From contig NZ_JALBWM010000001.1 in NCBI RefSeq assembly GCF_023895975.1, forward strand, positions 1 to 64,000: 64,000 nt of DNA. Direction: 5' to 3'. A model generated the notes under the pieces. It worked only from the letters and a program-made list of their open reading frames with translations, was not told the origin of the DNA and did not search any database. The stretch comes from Microbulbifer okhotskensis. Lineage in GTDB: Bacteria > Pseudomonadota > Gammaproteobacteria > Pseudomonadales > Cellvibrionaceae. Of the stretch, positions 41,735 to 51,272 are shown piece by piece; the stretch's first letter is position 1, and every line of letters begins with the position of its first letter. A program made the position numbers and the translations under genes.

Positions 41735-43867
41735 TCAAAGTCGGTAAATGGTCTTAAGCCAAAAAGTGCGCCCCGGTTCATTGACGCGAGTCAATTGCTC
41801 AAATCCGGCAATATCAGCGCCAGAGCGACTGATATGCTCCGCATAAGTTTCATCGAATAAATTGTCGATACCGGCGGTAATTAGCACTTTGCTAATGGGC
41901 TTCCAAGCGGCGTTGATGGAAACCACATTGGCGGAATCAGTTGAACCTATGTCCTGGCCAATAATATTTCCTTTGCCAATATCCACTCGGTCCTGACTGG
42001 CGATAGCTCGCCACAAAATACCTGCAGACCACTGGGGTTGTTCATAGTAAAGCCCTGCGCGGCCCTCTAGCGGGGGAAGCTGTGAAAGGGTAGCTCCATC
42101 CGTCTCGTTGGCGCCGCGGACAGAAGTCAGGGTAAATTCAGTGCGCCACCGCTCAGCGAGTTGATAGGAGGAGTCGAATTCCAAGCCCCAGGATCGCGCT
42201 TGGATATTTCTGACGATTGTGGTGTTGCGGGTGTCGACAGAGGAGTCCATGCCACTCATGCTGCTCAAGACAGCAGCCTTTTCGTAATCCGTCTCAATCA
42301 TTAGGTAATCGTCAATCTCGTTGACGAATCCTGAAATACTTACGGAGAGTTTTTTACCGCTTAAAATATATCCGATATCCAGCTGGGTGGTCTTCTCCGA
42401 TTCGATATCCAAAGCGCTGTAGGAGTCTTCAATTTCCCGGGCAATAACTTCCCAGTAGTCGGGGAAGCGCTCGGTATAACCGAGTCCGGCGAAGAGTGTG
42501 GTGGAGCTATTGCGACCGCTCTCGAAGCCGTATTCGTAGCGAAGGAAGCCACTGCTCAAAAGCTCCGAGCGCGTTTCGCCCGCAGTGGGGTTATCCACCG
42601 AGGACATCATGGACAGGGAAATTGAGTCGCGCAGATCTTTTACTTCCCAATCGTCAATACGAGTGCCGGCAATCCAGCGCTGATTGTCAGCTACCTGCCA
42701 GCTGGCCTCAGAAAATAAACCCAGCTGGGAAAACTCGGCATCGGCCTCCCGGTCCATATCGCGGTAGTCCATTGCGGACTGATTCATGGTCGAACGGCTG
42801 GTGTGGCGATTATCCCGGCCGTCGATGCCACTGGTCAGTTCCACATCTTCCAGTGGGGTAAACACCAGGGTCAGCTTGAAACCCGTGGTTTCGCTATCGA
42901 GATTCATGGCCATGGGTGTCGAGGTGCTGGATAGCTCGCGCAGGCTGTAATTGTCCATTATGTGGTCGATATAGTTGTAGTAGGCTTGCAACTCCATAGA
43001 CTCGAGCCAGCTACTGATATTGCTGCGGGTATATTTTGCCTTGTAGCTCTCCCGGGCAAATTTAGAGCCGTCCACTCCACGATCTGCGTAAGCGGCTTCG
43101 GCGTCACTAAATGCAGTATCGATTTCAACCCGTGTATCGTCGTTGGGTGTCCAGGCCAGGGTTACTTGGCTGCTCCAGCGCTCGTAGTTGGAGTGTACCT
43201 CGTTACCATCCCCATCCTCATAATTGTCAGCAGACGCTGAGGTGGAGGAACTGCGAATGGACAATAGAGGAGAGTTGTAAGACACATCGAAGAGCCCGTC
43301 GCGACGCTCGGCGCTGGCACCGAGGAGGCTTGTATGCATATTCCATTCGTTTTCGGTGGGGCGTTCCTGCTGCTGGGTAAAAACCACTACGCCAGCTGAA
43401 TTGCCGGGACCATAAAGAACGCTCTGTGGTCCTTTGATCACCTCAATTTCGTCCATCGACTCGGGAAAAATATACGCGGTAGGTGGGTCCATGCGGCTGG
43501 GGCAGCCCCCGGCCAATGTCTCCCCATCCACTACCATCCCCAGTCGGGAGCCCCCCATGCCGCGCAGCAGTGGGTCACCACTGGTGCCGCCTTTACGGAC
43601 CACTGAAAATCCGGGAATGGTTTTCAGGTAGTCTGCACCATCATTGGCCGGTAGTGGCTGGCGCGGTTTTTTGGGGTCAGTTACCAGATTGAGGGGCAGC
43701 TCAGTTTTTACTCCGGTGACCACCATTTGCTCCATCTCATTATCTTTGAGTGATTCCGTTTTCTTGATTTCTTCTGCGCTGAGATTTGTCGAAAAGGTAC
43801 AACAGGCAACCAGTGCCAGGCTGAGGGGGTTTTTCAGAAATAGTTTCATGTTAATGCGTTGATGCAT
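41735..43867 (-). CDS. TonB-dependent copper receptor (OprC/NosA-like)
   Basis: A 710-residue outer-membrane transporter powered by TonB. Signal peptide at about 1-31 (ending NLSA). The plug starts near MVVTGVKTELPL and has DYLKTIPGFSVVRKGGTSGD and LRGMGGSRLGMVVDGETLAGG, then CPSRMDPPTAY, the Cys-Met motif that marks the copper-receptor subfamily. The barrel follows and ends FWLKTIYRL. The long charged extracellular loops contain many Met residues (MSSMSGMDSS and others), which fits copper binding. AAGGA precedes the ATG at 43867. The next gene upstream, 234 bases away, is a DUF2946 protein often paired with copper genes. Confidence 0.92.
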   Translation of the reverse strand: MHQRINMKLFLKNPLSLALVACCTFSTNLSAEEIKKTESLKDNEMEQMVVTGVKTELPLNLVTDPKKPRQPLPANDGADYLKTIPGFSVVRKGGTSGDPLLRGMGGSRLGMVVDGETLAGGCPSRMDPPTAYIFPESMDEIEVIKGPQSVLYGPGNSAGVVVFTQQQERPTENEWNMHTSLLGASAERRDGLFDVSYNSPLLSIRSSSTSASADNYEDGDGNEVHSNYERWSSQVTLAWTPNDDTRVEIDTAFSDAEAAYADRGVDGSKFARESYKAKYTRSNISSWLESMELQAYYNYIDHIMDNYSLRELSSTSTPMAMNLDSETTGFKLTLVFTPLEDVELTSGIDGRDNRHTSRSTMNQSAMDYRDMDREADAEFSQLGLFSEASWQVADNQRWIAGTRIDDWEVKDLRDSISLSMMSSVDNPTAGETRSELLSSGFLRYEYGFESGRNSSTTLFAGLGYTERFPDYWEVIAREIEDSYSALDIESEKTTQLDIGYILSGKKLSVSISGFVNEIDDYLMIETDYEKAAVLSSMSGMDSSVDTRNTTIVRNIQARSWGLEFDSSYQLAERWRTEFTLTSVRGANETDGATLSQLPPLEGRAGLYYEQPQWSAGILWRAIASQDRVDIGKGNIIGQDIGSTDSANVVSINAAWKPISKVLITAGIDNLFDETYAEHISRSGADIAGFEQLTRVNEPGRTFWLKTIYRL

Positions 43868-44101
43868 GGTTTTATTCCTTTCCGCTGGTGTTTTTCACAC
43901 ACAGCCATAAGCGCGCGAGTGCGATCCAAATTTAGCGCGCGCGTAATATCCGCTTTTTTTGCTTTTACGGGCAAAAGGCGGTTGTATTTGCACAAGGTCG
44001 AAGGGCAGGGCAAAGCGTTGCGGTTGTCTAAGGCAAACTACAATCGAGTGCACCGGCGCCTAGCCTGGTGGTCCACAGTCAGTGGGGATAGAAAAAAGGA
44101 A

Positions 44102-44545
44102 TTAAGCCGGTGGTGCGCGGATCAGTGGGCGGTTATAAGGGCTTGAGAGTGCAGGATGAAAGCCAGCCAAAGAGGGCGAATAAATAAAGCCAGATAAGGC
44201 TATATCCAGTTCTGTCGCAGCTGAGCTGGATATACTGGCAACGGCGGAGAAATTACAGTGATTGTCGGCGAACGAATGTGCGGTCAGCGCATCGTGATTG
44301 TGGTTGGTAGCGGGATTGGTATGGCTGTTGTGGTGATTGCTATGAGCATTGCTGGCGAGAGCGTTGAGCAGTAGAGCAGTACGGCTATCACCGTGACAGA
44401 GTCCGTAGGGGGTTCCTGCCGTGAAGGCTGCCGGCATAAATCCCGCAGGAACCAGACCGCGCGCGCTGAGAAATACCAACAACAGCAATAGCGCCTGCCA
44501 CTGGAGCAGGCGGGAACAGCTTTGTATGGTGCGCGTACCGCTCAT
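44102..44545 (-). CDS. DUF2946 family protein, copper-associated
   Basis: 147 residues. The first 30 residues carry a membrane helix or signal (WQALLLLLVFLSARGLVPAG), then the DUF2946 pattern GFMPAAFTAGTPYGLCHGDS, a His-rich stretch (HSNHHNSHTNPATNHNHDAL, then HSFADNHC) and a C terminus with LIRAPPA. The spacing of Cys and His suggests binding of a soft metal, most likely copper. DUF2946 genes usually adjoin copper receptors, as here. No direct function is established. Upstream are 440 bases without a gene. Confidence 0.8.
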   Translation of the reverse strand: MSGTRTIQSCSRLLQWQALLLLLVFLSARGLVPAGFMPAAFTAGTPYGLCHGDSRTALLLNALASNAHSNHHNSHTNPATNHNHDALTAHSFADNHCNFSAVASISSSAATELDIALSGFIYSPSLAGFHPALSSPYNRPLIRAPPA

Positions 44546-44987
44546 AAATAGGGGAGTCTGTGTTTTTGTCCGGGTCTATTTTAATTACCGGGGGATAAGT
44601 CACAAGAGATTAACTGGAGATGTTGGAAAGTGCCACTATCACAGGGTAAATTTTGTGAAGCAATGAGAGGCGGGTTGAGCTACATCAGGTTTTTACTGAA
44701 ATTTAATTTATCTTTCGTGGTATTTATCGAAAATTTATTTAATTTAATAAAAATCGGACTGTGTAATTGTATTGCAAAATTAACCGGTGAATTGGAGTGT
44801 TGCCAGCTGGGAGACGAACTCCCATGAATCTCGATTTACTGCCGCTAACAGTTTTAAAGACAGGAAATTGGGGGCTATAGACTTAAGGGTGTTGCCAGTG
44901 GAGCGACATAGGTTACTGTACAGGCGGTGCTTTGAAGTGGAGTACTCGAAAGAATACTCCACAGCTAATACCTATAACCGAATTGGA
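44546..44987. other. Spacer between the copper pair and the DUF58 operon
   Basis: No gene supported. Near its right end GTGGAGTA and TACTCCAC (44937-44962) form an 8-bp stem around a 10-base loop, about 25 bases past the DUF58 stop. No T run follows, so its role as a terminator is uncertain. The DUF2946 promoter must lie in the left part. Confidence 0.5.
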
Positions 44988-46385
44988 TCAGATTCTGCCG
45001 CTGCGCTTCAGGCGCCAGTAAGCTTCCACCAACGACTGGTGTAAAAGCTCTGGGCGAGAGTCCACCACAATGACGTTATGTGCTTGTAAATGCTGTAGTA
45101 GTTGCGCCCGGCGTCGTAGGAAGTCCCTTGCGGCAGCGCCATTGACTGCATTGTCAAAGCTCTGTATTGGCTGTTGCAGCAGCTTGTCGACGGAGGTTTC
45201 CCGCAGGCTGGCGACCATCACCAGATGGTTGCGCGACAGCAGTCTTACTGCTGCGAGTAGTTCATCGCTGTCCTCATCGCGTAAATTGGTGATCAAAATA
45301 ATCAGTGCGCGACGCTTGTGCTTGGCCAGCAGCTGTTGGGCGGCACCAGTATAATCCGCGCTGCCTGTGCCGGAATGGAGGTCGTACACATTGTTGAGCA
45401 GTAGGTTGATTGCGCTCTCCCCTTTCACTGGAGGAAGCTGGCCACCGTTGCTCTCCCGCGCGGCGGCGAAGGAGTGAAGGCCGACAGCATCGCCCTGTTT
45501 GATCGCGACATAGGCGGAGAGAAGCAGGCCGTTCAACGCGTGGTCAAAGTGGCTGAGATCGCCATCCTTAGCGCGCATGCGACGGCCACAGTCGAGCATA
45601 TAGATAATTTCCTGATCGCGCTCATCCTGATATTCACGGCTGATCAATTTGTGTAGGCGCGAGCTTGCGCGCCAGTCCACTTGTCTCTGGCTATCACCCT
45701 GGCGGTACTCCCGCAGTTGGCGGAAGTCCATACCTTCGCCGCGCCGCTGCTGCTGATGCAGGCCCATCAGGCGCAGGCTCTGCTCAGTGGAGAGGGCCTG
45801 CAGTGAGGAAATACCGAGGAAATTGGGGTAGACCTTAACCGTTTGCTCCTGGCCCAACCAGACGCGTGTTTGCCACAGCCCCCAGGGCGAATTGGCCAGA
45901 ACTTCAATCCGGCCGAAACTGGCACTGCCGCGGCGGTGGGGAACCAGGTTGTACTCAATGCTGATTTCCTGGTCGGGATCGAGTTGTGTTGAGCACGGCA
46001 GGCCTGTTGCGCCCAATTGTTGAGGAATGGAATCGGAAACTTGCAACACTAAAGTGCGAGGGCCGCTGTTGCGCAGTGTCAGTCGTGCCGTATTGCGCAC
46101 ACCCAGCGCCAAGTTACTGGGCAATCGCCGCAGACCTTGCAGGCCGGTTACTCGACAGCCAGTAGTAAAATCCAACAGGGCTGAAGCCAGTAACAGGGCG
46201 CTAGCGGTCCACCACAGATTTCCGATAAATTCACCGGTTTGCGGTAGCCAGATACGAGCTGCACTGATAATGAGGGCTGACAGGCACCAGTAGCCGAGCC
46301 ATTTAACCAAGCGTTGGCTGGGGCCGGTGCGTCCGGTTTGTGCGGGGGCCGTTTGCGACTCTGTGGCAGCAGCGGTTTGTATCAC
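44988..46385 (-). CDS. DUF58 domain membrane protein
   Basis: 465 residues from a GTG at 46385 that overlaps the moxR stop (GTGA). Two membrane helices lie near residues 30-75 (WLGYWCLSALIISAARIW and NLWWTASALLLASALLDF), followed by an extracytoplasmic-type beta region. The DUF58 core comes next: GEGMDFRQLREYRQGDSQRQ, DWRASSRLHKLISREYQDER and a von Willebrand-A-like part (IIYMLDCGRRM, where the usual DxSxS is degraded to DCGRR). It ends AYWRLKRSGRI. Partner of MoxR in a complex of unknown substrate; last gene of the operon. Confidence 0.92.
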   Translation of the reverse strand: MIQTAAATESQTAPAQTGRTGPSQRLVKWLGYWCLSALIISAARIWLPQTGEFIGNLWWTASALLLASALLDFTTGCRVTGLQGLRRLPSNLALGVRNTARLTLRNSGPRTLVLQVSDSIPQQLGATGLPCSTQLDPDQEISIEYNLVPHRRGSASFGRIEVLANSPWGLWQTRVWLGQEQTVKVYPNFLGISSLQALSTEQSLRLMGLHQQQRRGEGMDFRQLREYRQGDSQRQVDWRASSRLHKLISREYQDERDQEIIYMLDCGRRMRAKDGDLSHFDHALNGLLLSAYVAIKQGDAVGLHSFAAARESNGGQLPPVKGESAINLLLNNVYDLHSGTGSADYTGAAQQLLAKHKRRALIILITNLRDEDSDELLAAVRLLSRNHLVMVASLRETSVDKLLQQPIQSFDNAVNGAAARDFLRRRAQLLQHLQAHNVIVVDSRPELLHQSLVEAYWRLKRSGRI

Positions 46386-47386
46386 AGTCGGGGAGCCTCA
46401 ACGCTGTCGATAATCATCGCCAGGGCGGAATCCGGGGTTTCACCGTCGATCTCCATATCTGGTGAGAGGCCGATGCGGTGGCGCATCACCGGGATTGCCA
46501 TGGCCTTGATATCATCCGGCAGTACGAATTCACGCCCATGTAGCAGGGCGTTGGCACGAGCTGCCTGCAGTAGACCGATACTGGCCCGCGGGCCGGCCGG
46601 GCTGCGCAGCTGTGGCGATTGGCGGGTAGCGCGAACCAGGCGCACGGCATAGTTTAAAACCTGCTCGTCCAGGTCCACTTGAAGCACCAGTGCCTGCAAT
46701 TGCTGCAGGTCATCGATCGTAATTTCCCCTGCCAGTTTTTGCTGCAGGCCCCGCTCAATGCGCCCGCTGCTGGCGGCGGCGGCCAATTTCAGCTCTGCAT
46801 CGAGGCTTGGATAGTCGATCAGGACTTTCAGCAGGAAACGATCCAATTCCGCCTCTGGCAGTGGGTAAGTGCCCTCCTGCTCAATGGGGTTCTGGGTGGC
46901 GAGGACCATAAATGGGCTCGGTACTTTCAGCGCCTGGCCGTCGATGGTGACCTGCTTCTCCTGCATCACTTCCAGCAGGGCCGCCTGGGTTTTGGCGGGG
47001 GCACGGTTGATTTCATCGGCCAGTAGCAGATTGGTAAATACCGGTCCGCGGCGCACTTCAAAGCGGCTCTCGCCCATGTTGTACATGGCGTGGCCGGTGA
47101 CGTCGGCAGGCATCAGGTCCGGGGTAAACTGGATGCGGCGGAAGTGGCCGCCAAAGCAGTTGGCCAGGGTGCGCACCAGCAGGGTTTTACCCAGGCCAGG
47201 TACGCCTTCGAGGAGTACGTGGCCGGAAGCCAACAGGGCCACCAGTACCTGATCGACCACCTGTTCCTGGCCGATCAACAGCCGGTTGATATTGTTGCGC
47301 AGCAGCTGCAGTCTGGCGGATGCAGCCTGCCAGTCCGGTGCCGGGTTGGTGGTTTGTTGTTCCGGTTGAAGAGTGGTATCGCTCAT
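46382..47386 (-). CDS. MoxR-type AAA+ ATPase
   Basis: 334 residues. Walker A GVPGLGKT, Walker B LLADEINRA, sensor 1 region VLATQNPIEQEGTYPLPEAE and the C-terminal lid with RHRIGLSPDMEIDGET are all present. MoxR proteins act as chaperone-like ATPases that mature or assemble partner complexes carrying VWA or DUF58 domains. The start overlaps the DUF4350 stop (ATGA) and the end overlaps DUF58, so translation is coupled on both sides. Cytoplasmic. Secure as a family call. Confidence 0.95.
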   Translation of the reverse strand: MSDTTLQPEQQTTNPAPDWQAASARLQLLRNNINRLLIGQEQVVDQVLVALLASGHVLLEGVPGLGKTLLVRTLANCFGGHFRRIQFTPDLMPADVTGHAMYNMGESRFEVRRGPVFTNLLLADEINRAPAKTQAALLEVMQEKQVTIDGQALKVPSPFMVLATQNPIEQEGTYPLPEAELDRFLLKVLIDYPSLDAELKLAAAASSGRIERGLQQKLAGEITIDDLQQLQALVLQVDLDEQVLNYAVRLVRATRQSPQLRSPAGPRASIGLLQAARANALLHGREFVLPDDIKAMAIPVMRHRIGLSPDMEIDGETPDSALAMIIDSVEAPRL

Positions 47387-48705
47387 AGAACTGCCTCAAT
47401 TCGCTGCAGGTTACGCATGTGTTCGGTAAAAGATTCTTCCGTGCTAGGCGGTTTGCCCCACAGGGTGGCTACCAATACCCGTTCGTCCAGGCCGGTGGAG
47501 GCACTGAGTTTGTCGCACAGGTTGTGTTTCTGGGTGGCGCTGAGATCTGTCGCAGCCAGGCGCCGCAAAAGCTCTCCGCGATATCCACGTAGCAGCGCCT
47601 CACACTGGTCGTCCTGCCAGTAGTAGTGGCCGCAGGCGGAGATGTGTTCCAGCAGCGAGCGGCGGGTGACTTCTGGGGCCGGCTGTAATGGACCGAAGCG
47701 GCGTCCATGCAGCAGCAGCCAGGCCAATAAAGCCAGGGCGCCGGCGATAAAGAATTCGGCCCCATACTGGCGCGCAAGCTGGGGTAGAGAGTCGAAGCGC
47801 GGGCGGGTGAGGAAGACAAATTCGTCTCCGCCCGCCAACAGTTGCAAGAAGTAGGCATGATCGAAGTGGCCGATGCGACGGGACTGCCACAGAGTGGCGT
47901 CCGTCAGCAGGGTGATTACACCACTGCCGCGTTCGAACTGCATAAAGGGTACTGCTGTGTCGTCTCGCCAGACCTTGGCATAGAACACCGGCCCATCGGT
48001 GATATTGCTGTCGTCAAAAGCTGGGTGGTAAAGCAGATGACTGGCATTGAGGTACAGCTGTATCTCGTCACCGTTGTCGGTGGGGAGAGTCACCAAATCT
48101 TCAGGGTCTACGCTGGGGTTGCGTGGCTTCTCCTCTTCCTCTGGCTCAGTTTTGGCGTCAGCTTCGCTTTCCCTTTCGTCAATCTGACGATTGTGCTCGC
48201 GCATGGCGTCGGCAGGACTTTGTTCGGGGGTGAGTACTGCATCCTCCCCGAGCAGTTGCTCCAGGGTTTCCTCCAATTCGAAGTGTCCGTGGCCCTCCTC
48301 AATGGAAACATCGAGTTCTTCAAGCAGCCAGTCACGGTTTTCACCTCGTTCGGCATCGCTATCGAAGTCGCCGGTATAGGCCACCACAATGGCGTGGCCC
48401 CCCTGTTCGACCCAGTTGATCAGGGCCTCTGCTTTTGTCGAGTTGTAGACCTGGCTGGAACTGCTGATATAGAGGGTGGTGTTAGGTGACAGGCCCTGTA
48501 GTACAGAAATATTATCCGCTTGGCGCGGGAGCAGGCCGATGTCAGCGAGGTATTGCTCGGCCGCTAAAAAGGGGTTGCGCCGCGCCTCAGGGCCAAAACC
48601 CAGATCCCGCTCCTCGGTATAGCGCTCGTAAAATGTCAAAAATAAGCCCACTAGTGCTGCGCAAGTGAGTATGCAGGCTCCGATCAGAATTCGCTTAGCG
48701 GTCAT
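47383..48705 (-). CDS. DUF4350 domain membrane protein
   Basis: 440 residues from the ATG at 48705, which has AGGAGG nine bases upstream; the longer TTG start (48711) would sit only three bases from it. One N-terminal helix (ILIGACILTCAALVGLFLTF), then a periplasmic DUF4350 domain (ARRNPFLAAEQYLADIG, ALINWVEQGGHAIVVAYTGD) with an acidic insert (about 180-200, EREREx-like and EPEEEEKP). A second helix is near 320 (FFIAGALALLAWLLLH), followed by a cytoplasmic tail (RRSLLEHISACGHYYW). Standard partner of MoxR/DUF58/DUF4129. Function unknown. Confidence 0.88.
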   Translation of the reverse strand: MTAKRILIGACILTCAALVGLFLTFYERYTEERDLGFGPEARRNPFLAAEQYLADIGLLPRQADNISVLQGLSPNTTLYISSSSQVYNSTKAEALINWVEQGGHAIVVAYTGDFDSDAERGENRDWLLEELDVSIEEGHGHFELEETLEQLLGEDAVLTPEQSPADAMREHNRQIDERESEADAKTEPEEEEKPRNPSVDPEDLVTLPTDNGDEIQLYLNASHLLYHPAFDDSNITDGPVFYAKVWRDDTAVPFMQFERGSGVITLLTDATLWQSRRIGHFDHAYFLQLLAGGDEFVFLTRPRFDSLPQLARQYGAEFFIAGALALLAWLLLHGRRFGPLQPAPEVTRRSLLEHISACGHYYWQDDQCEALLRGYRGELLRRLAATDLSATQKHNLCDKLSASTGLDERVLVATLWGKPPSTEESFTEHMRNLQRIEAVL

Positions 48706-50296
48706 TGCCAAATTCCTCCTGCCACTGACTGCACAGGGTACTTACTTGAGCCTCTGCTGGGGGGCGATGGGCATAGGCTAGCTGTTGCCAGTTTGCGGTG
48801 AGTTCCTGCACGAAATGGCTCAAGGTAGGGCTCACTGGACGCAGTTCCTCCTCGGTTTCCAGCTGCCTGGCGCGCACCAGTTGAGCGCATTCGCCCTCGG
48901 TGAGGTGATCGCCAAAATAGAAGGCAAAGTCCTCAATCAAATGGGAGAGCGTAGCGCGGTATAGCAGTCCTAAACTGGCGCGTTTATCGCCGCTTGCCCA
49001 GAGGCGCATTACCTCTGCGCAAACGTCAGCGGGCAGGCTTGACTGGCGTACATCCAGGCCAAACAGGGTCTCGGGGGGAGCCTGCTGCTCCTTGGGAGAG
49101 GAGTGCCACTGCAAGCTGTTGAGAATTGCCTCACGGTGTTTCCAGCCGAAATAGCCGAGGCCACCGATCAGGCCAAGCCAAAACAGCAGCTCCAGAATTT
49201 TTGCAATTTCGGGCCCCCACTCAAAATCACTGTCGGATTCAGTGTCCTCTGGAGAACGCTCAAACAGCCACTCGATAAAGTCGATCAGCCACTCGATAAA
49301 GTCGATCAGCCATTGAGGAAATTTTTCTTTGACTTCATCGACTTCTTTTTTGCGCCAGCCACTGATCTCTTTCATTTGGTGAAAGTCTTCACCGGCCAGA
49401 ATTTCATCAATGCGCTCTTGCCCTTGCTGGGGGGTGTCTACCGTTTCGGCATTGGCTGGAGGCGGTGCCGACAGCATTGTGCCGAGCGCGAGGCTGCAAA
49501 GCAGAATCAAGGAAGCGGTGCCGGGCGTTTCTCTGCGGCGAGCTCGCCGTTCGCGTTGCTGGCGCTCCAGAAAATCACGGAACTGAATCTCGATGTCCCA
49601 ACCTTCAAGCTCAATACGGCGGCCGATATACAGGCAAAAACCGCTGACAATATAGAAGGGCGCTACAGCGGCCATGATTAGCAAGTACAGGGCATTGTAA
49701 AGCCACTCCAACCAAAGGGTGTCCCCCTGTAGGAGCGGCATCCACTCGATTCCCTCAGCATATTGTTCAGGGATAAACAGGAAGGCCAGCATCGATAAAG
49801 CAGCGAGCAGAAAGATCTCTATATGATATAGGGTGAGTGTCAGCCAGGTGGCTGCACCGGAGTGCTTGCGGTGCAGTACACCAATACGGGAAGAGCGCGC
49901 CTTGCCGCCGGATTGTTCCAGTACTGTGATGGGCATATCGAAAGAGCGGGTGGGGCTCAAGCGGCGCAGGGTGAGCCAAAGGAACCAGTCACGGCGGTTC
50001 GGGCTAAAAAAGTGCCTTAACGCTGTGCCAACGGATACCGGTGAGCCGAATAGTGCGCGGCTGATCATAAATAGTGGCAGCCGGTCAAAAACCGGTTTTA
50101 ACCACCAGATAAATAGGCCCGAGAGCATGGGCGATTCGGGGAATAGCCAGTAGCACAGTGTTAATAGAGTGGCTGCGGGTAGTAGCCACACGATAAATAA
50201 TTGCCACCAATATCTGCGTGCCAGGGCGATTCCCAGATCGATAGACTCCCAGGGGGAGCGCAAGCGTGCACGGACGGCCAAATTCTTAACTTGCAC
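48695..50296 (-). CDS. DUF4129 domain membrane protein
   Basis: The GTG at 50296 overlaps the SpoIIM-like gene end and gives 533 residues beginning VQVKNLAVRARLRSPWES; the 45 upstream codons read as out-of-frame SpoIIM sequence. Four or five helices lie in the first 200 residues (WWQLFIVWLLPAATLLTLCY, a helix near AALSMLAFLFIP, YNALYLLIMAAVAPFYIV), one at about 245-265, an amphipathic stretch with duplicated WLIDFIE, another helix, then a cytoplasmic DUF4129 domain at the C terminus (LLYRATLSHLIEDFAFYFGD). Part of the SpoIIM-MoxR operon. Its last bases overlap DUF4350. Confidence 0.85.
   Translation of the reverse strand: MQVKNLAVRARLRSPWESIDLGIALARRYWWQLFIVWLLPAATLLTLCYWLFPESPMLSGLFIWWLKPVFDRLPLFMISRALFGSPVSVGTALRHFFSPNRRDWFLWLTLRRLSPTRSFDMPITVLEQSGGKARSSRIGVLHRKHSGAATWLTLTLYHIEIFLLAALSMLAFLFIPEQYAEGIEWMPLLQGDTLWLEWLYNALYLLIMAAVAPFYIVSGFCLYIGRRIELEGWDIEIQFRDFLERQQRERRARRRETPGTASLILLCSLALGTMLSAPPPANAETVDTPQQGQERIDEILAGEDFHQMKEISGWRKKEVDEVKEKFPQWLIDFIEWLIDFIEWLFERSPEDTESDSDFEWGPEIAKILELLFWLGLIGGLGYFGWKHREAILNSLQWHSSPKEQQAPPETLFGLDVRQSSLPADVCAEVMRLWASGDKRASLGLLYRATLSHLIEDFAFYFGDHLTEGECAQLVRARQLETEEELRPVSPTLSHFVQELTANWQQLAYAHRPPAEAQVSTLCSQWQEEFGNDR
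49267..49308 (-). repeat. 21-bp tandem duplication inside the DUF4129 gene
   Basis: Two exact adjacent copies of a 21-base unit (49267-49287 and 49288-49308). On the coding strand they give WLIDFIE twice, in frame, next to a third related WLFE. Identity at the DNA level suggests a recent duplication. Confidence 0.93.
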
Positions 50297-51260
50297 TTGC
50301 CGCGCCCTCCTTGCGTCCGGCCAGGATGAAGTAGGCAAAGACCAACAGCCACAGTGCGGTGCCGACGCCGAGCTTGAGGGCGATCGGTGTGGAAGAACTG
50401 GAGGACCAGAAAGCCTCGAGGAAGGCGGCAATGACCAGCATCAGGAAGGTGCCATACATGATCTTCATGGCTTCAACAGAGGCTAGGCGCAGAGCCACAG
50501 TACGTCGGTGTTGACCCGGATCCACCAGTGAGCGCCCCAGTATCAGGCCCGCAGCACCGGCCAGTACTATGGCGGTCAGTTCGAAGGCACCGTGGCCGAT
50601 CACGAATGGGTAAAAAGTGGAAACAAAGCCGACTCGGGTGATATGCCCGAAGGCCGCGCCAATATAGATGCCGTTAAACACCAGGAAGAAAATCGAGCCA
50701 AGGCCAAACAGGACACCGCCGGCAAAGGTGCGAAAGGCGATGCCGATATTGTTCTTGATATAGAAGCCAAACATAAACAGGTCGGTATCTGAGTCGCGTT
50801 CGCGTCCCAATACGCGGTTGCCTGGATCGTACATGGATTCAAAGCCCATCACCTGCTCTGGTGACATCACGGCGTAAACCAGGGCATCGTTATTGTAGGT
50901 GCCAATACCCAGAATCAGCCCCGGTAGCAAAAACAGAGCAGAGGCCAAGATGACCGCGCGGCTATTGGCGCGCACTGCCTGGGGGAAACCTGCCAGTAAG
51001 TAGTGCAGCCAACCCTTGCGGCGCAGGGTCTCCTGGCGGTAGACACGATGGTGTGCCGACATCACCAGTTGGTTCAGGTGATCGATCAGGCGGTTGGTAT
51101 ATTGGCGCTCTTTTGCCATGGCCAATTGTTGGCACAAGCTTCGGTAGGCGGCCGGCAGATCCAGCACCGCTGTCTCGGCCTTATTACTATCTGCTCTCAA
51201 CCAGGCTTCTAGCTGGTCCCAGCTATCGCGGTAGCGATTTTCAAAATCTCTCTGCTTCAT
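50286..51260 (-). CDS. SpoIIM-like membrane protein (DUF95)
   Basis: 324 residues of the stage II sporulation protein M family, here in a non-sporulating lineage, where it always travels with RDD and MoxR genes. A charged cytoplasmic N terminus (RDFENRYRDSWDQLEAWLRA) is followed by about five helices: RANSRAVILASALFLLPGLI, GIAFRTFAGGVLFGLGSIFF, the conserved GIYIGAAFGHITRV and FVIGHGAFELTAIVLAGAAG (core SpoIIM motif), and two at the C terminus. The ATG follows the RDD stop by 12 bases. Function in this setting is unknown. Confidence 0.9.
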   Translation of the reverse strand: MKQRDFENRYRDSWDQLEAWLRADSNKAETAVLDLPAAYRSLCQQLAMAKERQYTNRLIDHLNQLVMSAHHRVYRQETLRRKGWLHYLLAGFPQAVRANSRAVILASALFLLPGLILGIGTYNNDALVYAVMSPEQVMGFESMYDPGNRVLGRERDSDTDLFMFGFYIKNNIGIAFRTFAGGVLFGLGSIFFLVFNGIYIGAAFGHITRVGFVSTFYPFVIGHGAFELTAIVLAGAAGLILGRSLVDPGQHRRTVALRLASVEAMKIMYGTFLMLVIAAFLEAFWSSSSSTPIALKLGVGTALWLLVFAYFILAGRKEGAASAS

Positions 51261-51272
51261 GGATACCTCTGC

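Noticed and set aside
44937-44962. Stem-loop after the DUF58 gene as a terminator
   Set aside because: The 8-bp stem is real but has no T run on the minus strand and a large loop, so it was not listed as a terminator.
50297-50431. N-terminal extension of the DUF4129 protein
   Set aside because: It overlaps the end of the SpoIIM-like gene and reads as low-complexity out-of-frame sequence.
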